This document shows, piece after piece, positions 16,976 to 25,429 of a stretch of 64,000 nt of DNA (its first letter is position 1; each line of letters begins with the position of its first letter). Where the stretch lies: positions 1 to 64,000 of the forward strand of contig NZ_BPRE01000023.1 in NCBI RefSeq assembly GCF_022179765.1. Direction: 5' to 3'. Position numbers and translations under genes: made by a program. The DNA comes from Methylorubrum suomiense. GTDB taxonomy: Bacteria > Pseudomonadota > Alphaproteobacteria > Rhizobiales > Beijerinckiaceae. The notes below the pieces were generated by a model, which worked only from the letters and a program-made list of their open reading frames with translations, was not told where the DNA came from and ran no database searches.

Positions 16976-17279
16976 GAGCGCTGCGAAGGGCGCATCGTCG
17001 TCTCGGCTTGGGGAGGAAGCGGCGCTTCCTGTTTGTCGTCTCCCCGCACACCGTGCTGCCCGACCCTGTGACGCGTCTGCGGCGAATGTGGTCCTAATGC
17101 TTTGCCGGATCATTTTCTCTTGAGCCCCTTCCATCGGTTCCGTTAGGGGATGCGCGTCACCATTCGCTGCAGCGCGGTACAGGGTTCGGGGGCAACGTCG
17201 TGCCGACCTGTCATCAGGGCGTCAAACGCCTCGGTGCTTCTCTCCACCTCATGGGGAAAGTCACGAGGGAAGGAACGGC
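16976..17279. other. 304-base gap before the NUDIX gene
   Basis: No gene, repeat or terminator is convincing in this stretch. It should contain the promoter for the NUDIX gene, but no clear -35/-10 pair was recognised. A GAGGGAAGGA ribosome binding site lies at its 3' end. Confidence 0.5.
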
Positions 17280-17777
17280 GTGCGAACCGCATCGGCCGCG
17301 GGACGTTTCACGACCATGACGGCCGGCCCGATTGAGAGCAGCCGCGAAGCGCGGCCCCAGGTCGGCGTCCTGCCGATGCGCCGGACCCCTGAGGGCGGAA
17401 CCGAAATCCTGCTCGTGACCTCGAGGGAGACCCGTCGCTGGATCATTCCCAAGGGCTGGCCGATGAAGGGCCGCAAGCCGTTCGAGGCGGCCGCCCGTGA
17501 AGCCTACGAAGAGGCTGGCATCGTCGGCCATGTCGGAAAGCGGCCGATCGGATTCTATCTCTACGAAAAACGTCTCAAGAACCGCGATGCGGTCCTGTGC
17601 CAAGTCACCGTCTTTCCCTTGGACGTTCGAAAGCAGCTGAAGAAATTTCCCGAGCGCGGTCAGCGCGAGGCCCGCTGGTTCTCTCCATCCGATGCTGCGG
17701 AGGCGGTGATCGAGGCGGGTCTTGCCGGTCTGATCCGGGCGGCGGCGAACCGCGATCCCAAGAAACGAAAAGGCTGA
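17280..17777 (+). CDS. NUDIX hydrolase
   Basis: This 165-residue protein starts at a GTG preceded by GAGGGAAGGA. NUDIX enzymes hydrolyse a nucleoside diphosphate linked to another group, using magnesium. The NUDIX box is GRKPFEAAAREAYEEAGI, with the catalytic helix REAYEEAGI intact; the upstream glutamate of the Gx5E part is replaced by arginine. The PKGWPM segment before it resembles the diphosphoinositol-polyphosphate phosphohydrolase subgroup. The substrate is unknown. The C-terminus is basic (RDPKKRKG). Confidence 0.88.
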   Translation: MRTASAAGRFTTMTAGPIESSREARPQVGVLPMRRTPEGGTEILLVTSRETRRWIIPKGWPMKGRKPFEAAAREAYEEAGIVGHVGKRPIGFYLYEKRLKNRDAVLCQVTVFPLDVRKQLKKFPERGQREARWFSPSDAAEAVIEAGLAGLIRAAANRDPKKRKG

Positions 17778-17837
17778 GGCCAGGCGCTCGGTCGCCGGCG
17801 CGACAGGGGCGGCCGGTTGTTTGGAGGTGAACCGAAT

Positions 17838-18788
17838 TCACCCCCGGCTCTCCGGGCAATCCTTTGGCAATTGCGCCGCCTTGCGCACCGCGTCGAGGGT
17901 CACGCTTCCCGATCCGACGACGAGCCGCGTCGCGCCTGTCGCCAGCATCCGGTCGAGCGCCTCCCGCACGCTGGCCTCCGGCGCGATGGCCGGATGGGAA
18001 GGGGCGGTGGTCTGCGCATCGGCGATGTCACGCACCCGCAAACGTTCCAGCCGCCGCAACGCCCGGGTTCCGCCGAGGAAATTCTCGACGAAGTCGTCGG
18101 CGGGCGCGGCAAGCAGCTGCTCGGGCGTGTCCGCCTGAACCAGATGGCCATCGCGCATCAGCGCGACCCGATCGCCCATTCGCATCGCCTCGCCGATATC
18201 GTGGGTCACGAGGATGACGGTCTTGCGCAGATTCCGGAGAATGGCCCCGATCTCGTCCTGCAAGCGGTCGCGGGCGACGGGGTCGACGGCGCCGAACGGC
18301 TCGTCCATCAGCAGGATCGGGGGATCGGCGGCGAGCGCCCGAGCCACGCCGACGCGCTGGCGTTGCCCCCCGGACAATTCGGACGGCCGTCGGTCGCGGT
18401 AGAGGGCAGGATCGAGGCCGACGAGGTCGAGCATCGCGTCCACTCGCTCGAGAATCCGCGCCCGCTTCCAGCCGAGCAGAGCCGGCACGGCGGCGACGTT
18501 TCGGCCGACGCTTCGATGGGGAAACAGCCCCACGCCCTGAAGCACGTAGCCGATGCCGCGGCGGAGGGTGACGGGATCGATCCCCGCGACGTCGCGGCCC
18601 CCGACCAGCACCCGCCCGGCATCCGGCTCCACGAGACGGTTGACCATCCGCAGCGTCGTCGATTTGCCGCAACCGGAAGGCCCGATGAGCGCGCATGTCG
18701 TGCCCTCCTCGACCGTGAGGTCGAGCGACGCAACGGCCGCAGACGCCGCTCCGGGGTAACGCTTCACGACGCCTTCGAACCGGATCAC
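17838..18788 (-). CDS. Osmoprotectant-type ABC transporter ATP-binding protein
   Basis: This 316-residue protein resembles the glycine betaine/proline/choline ATPases (OpuCA/ProV group). It has Walker A GPSGCGKST at residues 36-44, the signature LSGGQRQRVG near 138, Walker B ILLMDEPFGAVD near 158 and the H-loop VTHD. The C-terminal 80 residues contain one degenerate CBS-like segment (SVREALDRMLATGATRLVV). It starts at a GTG, 19 bases after a small secreted-protein gene on the same strand. No permease or substrate-binding protein is nearby, so the partners must lie elsewhere. Confidence 0.88.
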   Translation of the reverse strand: MIRFEGVVKRYPGAASAAVASLDLTVEEGTTCALIGPSGCGKSTTLRMVNRLVEPDAGRVLVGGRDVAGIDPVTLRRGIGYVLQGVGLFPHRSVGRNVAAVPALLGWKRARILERVDAMLDLVGLDPALYRDRRPSELSGGQRQRVGVARALAADPPILLMDEPFGAVDPVARDRLQDEIGAILRNLRKTVILVTHDIGEAMRMGDRVALMRDGHLVQADTPEQLLAAPADDFVENFLGGTRALRRLERLRVRDIADAQTTAPSHPAIAPEASVREALDRMLATGATRLVVGSGSVTLDAVRKAAQLPKDCPESRG

Positions 18789-18807
18789 CCTCCCGGCTCC
18801 GCCCTGT

Positions 18808-19086
18808 TCAGCAGCCTTTGCAGATCGAGCCCATCGTCCGGTTCATCTTGGCGTCCCACGCCTTGTCGCGCTCGCGCGCGGCGCGCTGCGCCTTCAGCAT
18901 CTGCTCCTGCGAGGTGGACGACAGCTGGCCCGGGGCGGGCGGCTTGGTTTGCCCGGTGGCCGTGACGCTGCGGCCGGTCGCCGTGAGCCGAGCGTCGGCG
19001 GTGCCCTGTGCTTCGGCGGCACCGGCCGCGCTGAAGACGGAGAGCAGAAGAACGGCGGCAACGGTCGGACTACGCATCGTGGTCAT
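18808..19086 (-). CDS. Small secreted protein of unknown function
   Basis: This 92-residue protein has a clear signal peptide: a short basic start, a hydrophobic core (VAAVLLLSVFSAAGA) and a likely cleavage after AEA. The mature part is charged and ends KMNRTMGSICKGC, with two cysteines in the last five residues. I do not recognise a family. The ATG at 19086 is chosen because it begins the signal peptide; the frame is open upstream. It lies 19 bases before the ABC ATPase gene and is probably cotranscribed with it. Confidence 0.65.
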   Translation of the reverse strand: MTTMRSPTVAAVLLLSVFSAAGAAEAQGTADARLTATGRSVTATGQTKPPAPGQLSSTSQEQMLKAQRAARERDKAWDAKMNRTMGSICKGC

Positions 19087-19239
19087 GACTCCCAGAGTCC
19101 CGCGCCGCCGGGGCGATCTCGACGAACGCAATCGCCGAGGCACCCGTAAGGCCGGGCACATTCCCCCCGCGCGAGTCTAGGTGGCACCGCTCCGGCCCGG
19201 CGGCAAGGCATGCTCGGAGCCGCTCCACCGGGACCGCGG

Positions 19240-19467
19240 TCAGTTTCCGCCGAAGACGATGCTGTCGCGTCCGAGAGCGGGATCGTCGTTGCGGTGGACG
19301 TGCAGGGTCAGGGTCTCGTCGGCGCGGTCGCCGATCTCGTCGATCCAGACCAGCCAGGATGCGGGGAGCGCTGTTTCGCGATCCACGTCGAGGTTCACAC
19401 CGAGTTCGTGGCCGAGCTTGTGCAAAACCAGCCGTGAGCGGAAGCCGAGAGCCTGTTCGATCGACAT
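19240..19467 (-). CDS. Hypothetical protein, 75 residues
   Basis: The predicted protein begins MSIEQALGFRSRLVLHKLGHELG and ends GRDSIVFGGN. It has no signal peptide or membrane helix and is acidic overall. The ATG at 19467 is preferred because GAGG lies a suitable distance upstream, although the frame is open for 56 more codons. No family is recognised. The composition after this start looks protein-like (alternating hydrophobic and charged residues), while the part upstream looks random. Confidence 0.5.
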   Translation of the reverse strand: MSIEQALGFRSRLVLHKLGHELGVNLDVDRETALPASWLVWIDEIGDRADETLTLHVHRNDDPALGRDSIVFGGN

Positions 19468-19746
19468 GGATGAACCTCGCGCGTCTTCGGGAGACGGTCT
19501 CTCCTCGTCCGACGGCTCTGACCGGGTTGCATCACTCCGCTTCCGCCTCTGCGCGTCGGATTGATCCATCTCGCCGACCGGTGATGGCCGATCGGCGGCA
19601 GAAGCGGCCAGCCGCGCAACCCGTGGCGAAGCCATCGATCACATTTAGATCGACCGATCGATGCCGAAGTCCAGTCGAGAGGGTATGAAGGCGCCCGGCT
19701 GGGCGTGGCGGGCGCTCCGCTCAGCTTCCCAGCGCCACCAACGGAT

Positions 19747-20310
19747 TCATCGAGCGTCGAGCTTGTCGATATCGGCGGCGGCGTTGGCGACCGCATTGGC
19801 GCGGTTATAGGCGGTCCGTGGGCGATTGGTCGGATCCTCGAAGGAACCTGCCCAGAGGCCCAGCCGCTTGCCCCAGGCCAGTGTCTCGGCACCGACATAG
19901 GCCGCCTGACCGGTGCGGCGGTCCGCCATGGCGAGGCCTTTCTCGGCCAGCCACGCACTGAGATCTTCCTTGTCCCGCAGGCAGACCGAGATGGCACGGC
20001 CGTAACTGTCGGTCTCGCGGATGCGGCAGGTCACGGTCGCGTCCCGCAGGTGGGCGGCGAGTGCCTTGGCCGCCACGGTCCCGCAGGCATAGGATTGCGC
20101 CTTCGCATTGAGGCAGGTTTGCTTGAGGCCCGGCGCGACCACGCCGTAGAGACCGACCACTTGCCCGCCGACGATCAGCGTGTCGCCGTTGAGCACACGG
20201 ACCTTGCCGCTGACGCTGTCGCCGGCCCAGGCACCACCCAGGGCCGCCATCGTCGAGAAAAAGCCCGCAGCGATGACGGCGGCGGGCCCGATCGATCCTG
20301 TCTTCCGCAT
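19747..20310 (-). CDS. Thermonuclease-fold (SNase-like) exported protein, probably inactive
   Basis: This 187-residue protein has a signal peptide (hydrophobic stretch to AWAG, about residue 30) and a staphylococcal-nuclease-like OB-fold. VLNGDTLIVGGQVVGLYGVVAP is read as the first block and DSYGRAISVCL as the later one. In active nucleases the first block has arginine and glutamate (VRLxGIDAPE); here both positions are glycine. Only the later arginine, in YGR, is kept. It therefore probably lacks nuclease activity and may bind nucleic acid or serve another role in the periplasm. No operon partner is seen. Confidence 0.75.
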   Translation of the reverse strand: MRKTGSIGPAAVIAAGFFSTMAALGGAWAGDSVSGKVRVLNGDTLIVGGQVVGLYGVVAPGLKQTCLNAKAQSYACGTVAAKALAAHLRDATVTCRIRETDSYGRAISVCLRDKEDLSAWLAEKGLAMADRRTGQAAYVGAETLAWGKRLGLWAGSFEDPTNRPRTAYNRANAVANAAADIDKLDAR

Positions 20311-20643
20311 TCCATGACCTCAGCGCACGCCCGGCCTCACGGCCGGACCTATGCGAGTCTTATGCCCATTCTGTGGCTGGCTCAGCAGCCGCCCGTGTCG
20401 GCGGCGGCGTTGACCGGACGGGCATTGCTCTCGGGTTATCTTTTGATCGGTTTTCTCTCTACACACCAGTCACCGGTTCGATAAAATGCCACCGACCGGC
20501 GCTTCTCCGGCTTGATCGCAGCATCGTCCCCGCCGTGGAAGACCGCGTTCGCGCGCGCCTGCACGGGATGCATCAGCGCGGATCGACCCATCTGCAGGCT
20601 GACGCGTCGCGCTTCCGCCGCTCCGTAAGATTTGGCCGTCGTG
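20311..20643. other. 333-base gap, nothing convincing
   Basis: Open frames exist here on both strands, but none has a ribosome binding site and a protein-like composition together. A short inverted repeat (CCGGCC TCAC GGCCGG, 20331-20346) lies in the 5' region of the nuclease-fold gene. Confidence 0.45.
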
Positions 20644-20880
20644 TCAGCCGTTGACCACGGCGCGGGGGCGTTCGAAGGTCGTGGCGGCATCCGGTCGCGG
20701 TGGAGGAGCGATGAAGGGATCGGACGATGCATTCACGCCTCCGGAGACCGCATCGATCGCACCCGGCCCGCGTCGCAGCGGAACGCTCATCCACCGCAGA
20801 ATGCGTACGTTGCCCCCGCGCTCGAAGTGGCGCGCCAAACGCCGCCGCGCCCAAGCCGGAAGACCGTCGATATCCGTCAT
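20644..20880 (-). CDS. Hypothetical protein, 78 residues
   Basis: The frame begins MTDIDGLPAWARRRLARHFERGG, with a GGAAG ribosome binding site seven to eight bases upstream of the ATG. The N-terminal 40 residues look like an amphipathic, arginine-rich helix, and the rest is Pro/Ala-rich and probably disordered. No family is recognised. It is an isolated gene, and the alternative is that it is a chance frame. Confidence 0.4.
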   Translation of the reverse strand: MTDIDGLPAWARRRLARHFERGGNVRILRWMSVPLRRGPGAIDAVSGGVNASSDPFIAPPPRPDAATTFERPRAVVNG

Positions 20881-21104
20881 GTCTGCTTCCGATACTGTGT
20901 TGGATCTGCGAAACATTGCCCGCGTTCGGATCAGTTGAGTTGTTCTCAACTGTGAAAGCAATAAGGCGTGGGCGCGGACGGAACGTGGCTGTTTTTCGCC
21001 GACGCTGTCGGGTGACAGCTCCGGAAACATCGGCGACTCCAATCGTTGCCTGCCGGAAACGCGTTGCGAGACGGTCGGTATGCCGCTCTCGAGGGGAGAC
21101 GGGG

Positions 21105-21479
21105 ATGGCGGCGAGCTTGGCGGATCTGATGCGCGGCGCGGCGGCCGAGGCACGGCGGCTCGCCGCGACCTTCCCCGGCGCGGTCGCGAAGGACGATCTG
21201 CCCTGGCGCGTGATCGCAGGCTTCGATGCGGACATCCGCGGCCATATCGAGCGCGACCGCCGGATCGAGGACGAGCGCGACCGCGTGCTGATGGCATCGG
21301 TCACCCTGGCCGAAGTCCCACCGGAAGCGGAGACGGAAGAGCGGGAGCGCGCGCGGCGGGGCCTCGTTCGGGCGGTGGATTATCTGGAGGAGGCGGTGCT
21401 GCGCTTCGGAATCCTCAACCGCGTCGCTGCCCAGCGCGGCTGCGGCGCAGCGGGCGATCCGGTGACCAGCAGTCGCTGA
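21105..21479 (+). CDS. Hypothetical protein, 124 residues
   Basis: The ATG at 21105 follows a GAGGGGAG ribosome binding site. The protein is alpha-helical and rich in Glu/Arg/Ala, with IERDRRIEDERDRVLM in the centre, and probably forms a coiled coil. It has no signal peptide or membrane helix. I do not recognise a family. It stands alone, with 276 bases to the next gene. Confidence 0.55.
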   Translation: MAASLADLMRGAAAEARRLAATFPGAVAKDDLPWRVIAGFDADIRGHIERDRRIEDERDRVLMASVTLAEVPPEAETEERERARRGLVRAVDYLEEAVLRFGILNRVAAQRGCGAAGDPVTSSR

Positions 21480-21755
21480 CCCCGGCATCGGACGATAGCT
21501 TCCGGAGAGGGGGTGTTCGTCCGCTTCCCGCATTCGGCATGCACCGCCAGGACGCTCCGATCGGGATAGGGCGCGGTCGAGCGGTGGACGGCGCGCCTTT
21601 ATCCTGTCGCTTTGCCCCCGTCGGCAGGATTCGTTCGTTCACGTCGAAGTTGACTAAAATCCCGGCCCGATTAGTGCCGGGCACCTCTTTACCAGAGATC
21701 GAAAATGCTGGACTAGATCGACTGAAGCTGATCGGTCGACTGTCTCGCATTTGTC

Positions 21756-23000
21756 ATGCACGCCTTGATCGAATCCGGTCTGCGCCGCCCCTGGTACCGT
21801 CTCTGTCTGCCATCCGCGCTGGAAGAGCAGTACCGGGTGGAGACGGACCGCCGCAGCGGCCGGTACGCCCAGTCCTGGCTGGCCGTCTTCGCCCTCTTCA
21901 ACGTCCTGTCCCTTGCACTGGACTACGACGTCTTCGGCCCGGACGCGTTCCAAGTGCCGCTTGCCCTGACGATGGGCGTGTTCTGCCCCGTCGTGCTGAT
22001 CGCCATCGTGTCACTGCGCGGGTCGCCGACCATGCTGCGGATGGCGGGAGCCATGCTGGCGACGGTGCTCGTCGATATCGCCATCGCCCTCAACAGCGCG
22101 CGGCTCGCCCCGCCGGAGCACGCCGCGTCCTACATTATCCTCGCGGCGATCGTGCCCCTCCTCGTCGGACTCATCTTGCCGTTGCCGTTCCGACATACCG
22201 TCGTCTACTGCGCCATGTCCTTCGCGCTCTATGCCGGGCTGATCCTCGCCTTCGATCTCGCCGGGCCCGGACAGGCCGGCTTGCCGCTCCTCGTCTCGGG
22301 ACTGATCCTGGTGCCGCTCAAGCTCGGGTATTCGCGGGAATGGGAGGCGAAGACGGTGTTTCTTCTCGGCCTGCGGGAGAGGCTCCAGGCGGAGGCGTTG
22401 GCCCGCGCCAATGCGCAGCTGACCATCCTGTCGGAGACGGATTCCCTCACGCGCCTGCCGAACCGGCGCCATTTCTCAGAACGCCTCGATCGGATGTGGC
22501 AGGTGGCCGCCGACGAGGGCCTCTGGCTCGGTGTCGTCTTCGTGGATATCGATCATTTCAAACCCTTCAACGACGCGGTCGGCCACCATGCCGGTGACGA
22601 ATGCCTCGTCGCGGTGGCGGGTGTGCTCGGTTCGACGGTCGAGGCGAAGGGCGGGCTCATGGCACGCTACGGCGGCGAGGAGTTCGTCGCCTACCTGCCC
22701 GGGGTCGATCTCGGCGGGGCCATCGAGGCCGGAGAGGCGATCCGGGCTGCCGTGATGCAGCTCGCGCTGCCCCATCCCGGCCTTCAGCAAGGGGCACAGG
22801 TCACCGTGAGCGTCGGCGTCACGTCGGCCCACGGCTCCTCCCGCGCCTCTGGGATGAAAGTCAAGGACCTCCTCCGCGCCGCGGATCTCGCGCTCTACGC
22901 GGCGAAGACCGAGGGCCGCAATCGCGTGGCCGCCCTCGGCACCGCGGCCAACAGCAACCGTGCGCCGGCCGACGGCTCCGTGGCGAGCGACCTTCCCTGA
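21756..23000 (+). CDS. Membrane-bound diguanylate cyclase (GGDEF)
   Basis: This 414-residue protein has about six hydrophobic helices in the first 190 residues, then a short linker helix and a GGDEF domain. The GGDEF domain makes cyclic di-GMP from two GTP. The active-site loop is RYGGEEF near residue 312, and the metal-binding VDIDHFKPFND is intact, so activity is expected. The RxxD inhibitory site, normally five residues before GGEEF, is absent. The sensory part resembles a MASE-type membrane sensor, with unknown signal. It is monocistronic as far as can be seen. Confidence 0.9.
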   Translation: MHALIESGLRRPWYRLCLPSALEEQYRVETDRRSGRYAQSWLAVFALFNVLSLALDYDVFGPDAFQVPLALTMGVFCPVVLIAIVSLRGSPTMLRMAGAMLATVLVDIAIALNSARLAPPEHAASYIILAAIVPLLVGLILPLPFRHTVVYCAMSFALYAGLILAFDLAGPGQAGLPLLVSGLILVPLKLGYSREWEAKTVFLLGLRERLQAEALARANAQLTILSETDSLTRLPNRRHFSERLDRMWQVAADEGLWLGVVFVDIDHFKPFNDAVGHHAGDECLVAVAGVLGSTVEAKGGLMARYGGEEFVAYLPGVDLGGAIEAGEAIRAAVMQLALPHPGLQQGAQVTVSVGVTSAHGSSRASGMKVKDLLRAADLALYAAKTEGRNRVAALGTAANSNRAPADGSVASDLP

Positions 23001-23128
23001 CGGCACGCCCGCGAACCGTTCCTCCCGCACGTCTCACCCTAAACTCCGCGAACATCGCACCGTCATGCGGGAGCTTGACGGGCGCGGGCGAGTTTGCCCC
23101 GGCGGGTTCGATGAGGAGCGAAGGGCGG

Positions 23129-24127
23129 ATGCTGCTGGACGAGAACTGCGCCGCCGGTGTGCAGACCCTGCGCGGAGAGGGACCCGCGAGCCCTCGTGGG
23201 ATGGTGGGGCCGCACCGGACAGACCGCGCGGTCGGCGTCCATCCTCGCCTCACGGCCGGCATCGCCGCCCCGGGTCGCGCCTACTGGGGCTTCGCCGCCG
23301 CGATCGGTGCCCTCGACGGGATCGGGCTGGCCTGGGCGGGGATCGTCGTCGAGCCCACCGGTTTCCTCGCGGCCTTCGGGGCGATCCTGCTGCTGCTCGG
23401 GGCAGCCTTGCTGTGCAGCCTCATCCGTGAGCCGAAGCTGCGGGCGATGGCCCTCGCGAGCGCCTACCTCCTCGCCGTCACCACGGCACTGGCGGTCCTC
23501 CACATCCTTGCCGCCCTTCCGGCCCTGCCGCTCGCCGACGATGCGCTGGCAAGTATCGAACGGGCCCTCGGCTTCGACGGCCCGGCCTACCTCGCCTTCC
23601 TGGCAGAGCATCCGGATCTGACCCGGCTCCTGGCGCTCGCCTATCATTCGAGCGGGCCGCAGATCGGGCTCGTCGTGATTGTTCTGAGCGCCTGCGGGCG
23701 CACGACGCGGCTCTGGACCTTCGCCCGCCTGTTCACCCTGACGCTCTCCGCCTGCATCCTCGTCTCGGCCTTCGTTCCGGCGGCCGGCACCTATGCGGCG
23801 GCGGCGGTCGAGGCCCGGCCTACGGGCGAGATGGAAACGGTCGGCGCGCTCTGGCATCTCGAGGCCCTGCGGGCCCTGCGCGAAGGCCACTTCCACAGTC
23901 TCGCTTTGTCGGAGATCCGCGGTCTCGTCACCTTCCCGTCGTTCCACGCGAGCCTTGCCGTCCTCACCGGATGGGCGCTCATGCCGCTGCCGGTGATCGG
24001 ACCGCTCGCCCTGCTCCTCAACGCCGCGATCATCGTCGCTGCCATCGGCGCGGGAGGGCATTATCTGCCCGACGTGATGGCGGGCGCGGGCCTCGCCTTC
24101 GCCTTCGTGGCCTCGCGCTCCCGCTAG
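23129..24127 (+). CDS. PAP2-superfamily membrane phosphatase
   Basis: This 332-residue membrane protein has six or so hydrophobic segments and two PAP2-type motifs near the C-terminus: FPSFHAS (usually PSGH) and GGHYLPDV (HxxxD). The variant PSFH form is closer to the inositolphosphotransferase/phosphatidate phosphatase branch. Substrates are probably membrane lipid or isoprenoid phosphates. The ATG at 23129 is preferred because GAGCGAAGGG precedes it; an in-frame ATG at 23111 is possible. It follows the diguanylate cyclase by about 130 bases on the same strand. Confidence 0.82.
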   Translation: MLLDENCAAGVQTLRGEGPASPRGMVGPHRTDRAVGVHPRLTAGIAAPGRAYWGFAAAIGALDGIGLAWAGIVVEPTGFLAAFGAILLLLGAALLCSLIREPKLRAMALASAYLLAVTTALAVLHILAALPALPLADDALASIERALGFDGPAYLAFLAEHPDLTRLLALAYHSSGPQIGLVVIVLSACGRTTRLWTFARLFTLTLSACILVSAFVPAAGTYAAAAVEARPTGEMETVGALWHLEALRALREGHFHSLALSEIRGLVTFPSFHASLAVLTGWALMPLPVIGPLALLLNAAIIVAAIGAGGHYLPDVMAGAGLAFAFVASRSR

Positions 24128-24228
24128 AGCATCGGCCCGAAAGGTGGGAGCCGGCTTTCGGAAAAAGCCGATGCATCACAATAACCTAGAGCATCGTGCC
24201 GGATCCGATATCCGACACGATGCTCTAG
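24128..24228. repeat. Tandem palindromic elements (GAGCATCG type)
   Basis: Two palindromes lie side by side. The first pairs GCATCGGC with GCCGATGC around inner arms CCGAAAG and CTTTCGG. The second pairs CTAGAGCATCGTG (24186-24198) with CACGATGCTCTAG (24216-24228), a perfect 13-base match, and has inner arms CGGAT/ATCCG. They begin right after the PAP2 stop codon. They could fold into RNA hairpins and end the message, or be mobile repeats. Confidence 0.8.
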
Positions 24229-24397
24229 GATGCTGCCGACGGACCGGCCACTTTTTCCGCGGTCGGTGTCGAACCCGTACGGTGGCGCCCGATGCGTCGG
24301 GACCGGAGAGGGTCGGTGGGGGTGACGCGGATTGTCCGCCGGCCCCGGCACCCGTTACAGCGGGGTCCATGACAAGCGGGCTGCCTGCTCCCGGACG

Positions 24398-25429
24398 ATG
24401 CCGATGACGTCCGTCCCCGACCCGTCCGCCGATCGTTCCCCCGACGTGCATGAGGGCAGCGACGGCTGGCTGTTCCTGACCGGCGGCACGAACCGCGTGA
24501 TCGAACAATACCGGCGAACGGGCCTCTCCCGCCGCCTGCTCTGGCGCTGGCGTCGACTTCTGGCGCACCGGGTGAGGGCCTGCGCCCGGCTCGGTGCCAC
24601 CTATATTCACGTCGTCGCCCCCGAGAAGCTGACGGTCTACGGCGATCATGCGCCGAGCTTGGCCTTCGATCCCGCCTCTGCACCCGTGCGGCGGCTTGCC
24701 CGCTGGCTGACGGCATCCCCGGGCGCCCGCGCCTTCGTCGATCTCGACGAGGCCTTCCGCGCGGCGCGGAACGGGCCGCCGCTCTACCTGCGCACCGACT
24801 CGCACTGGACGGTCCGGGGCAGCGAGATCGCCTATCGGGCGATCCTGTCCCGCATGGGTGTGACCCCGCGCGACGATCTCGAAGCCCGACGCACGGGTGG
24901 GACCGTTCCGTTCTCCGGCGATCTCGGACGCAAATGCGCGCCGATCCGGTTCGAGCAGGCCCCCGTCACCACCTTCGCGACGGGCGCTCGACGCATCCTG
25001 GCCAACGAACTGCTCACGGAGCTGGAGGCGCAGGGGCGCGGCATCGAGGCCCATCTCGGGGCGCATGCGGTGTTCCGCAACGACGATCCGAGGGCGGACC
25101 CCCGCCGACTCGTCATCTTCGGCGATTCATTCTGCCAGCATACCAGCTACAGTCCCGTGGCGACGCTGACCGCGTTGATGGCCGACCGCTTCCGCGAGGT
25201 CCATTTCCTGTGGTCGACCAGCATCGACTGGCACTATCTCGCCGCGGTGCGCCCGGATTTCGTCCTCGGCGAGATCGCCGAACGCTTCATGATCGATCTG
25301 CCACCCCGGGGCTTCCCGATCGAACGCCTGGCGGAACTCGCCCGCGCGCGGAAATTCACGGACGCGACGCCGCTTCCGCCTGACGCGCCCGCATCCGCGC
25401 CTGAAGCCGTTGGCGCCGCGCCGCGATGA
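24398..25429 (+). CDS. AlgX/AlgJ-like SGNH-fold protein
   Basis: This protein of 343 residues resembles the SGNH-like acetyltransferase domain of AlgX and AlgJ. It has an opening GSDGWLFL block, the catalytic pair in TDSHWT (Asp and His, near residue 145), and a serine block FGDSFCQHTS near 245. Such enzymes O-acetylate exopolysaccharide or act as hydrolases. No signal peptide is visible, which differs from periplasmic AlgX, and no alginate genes are nearby. Start is uncertain (ATG 24398 or 24404). Its 3' end overlaps the convergent YihY gene by 74 bases. Confidence 0.78.
   Translation: MPMTSVPDPSADRSPDVHEGSDGWLFLTGGTNRVIEQYRRTGLSRRLLWRWRRLLAHRVRACARLGATYIHVVAPEKLTVYGDHAPSLAFDPASAPVRRLARWLTASPGARAFVDLDEAFRAARNGPPLYLRTDSHWTVRGSEIAYRAILSRMGVTPRDDLEARRTGGTVPFSGDLGRKCAPIRFEQAPVTTFATGARRILANELLTELEAQGRGIEAHLGAHAVFRNDDPRADPRRLVIFGDSFCQHTSYSPVATLTALMADRFREVHFLWSTSIDWHYLAAVRPDFVLGEIAERFMIDLPPRGFPIERLAELARARKFTDATPLPPDAPASAPEAVGAAPR

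Noticed and set aside
20436..20732. 98-codon minus-strand frame
   Set aside because: It overlaps the better supported 78-residue frame at 20644-20880 in another frame, and has no ribosome binding site or recognisable domain.
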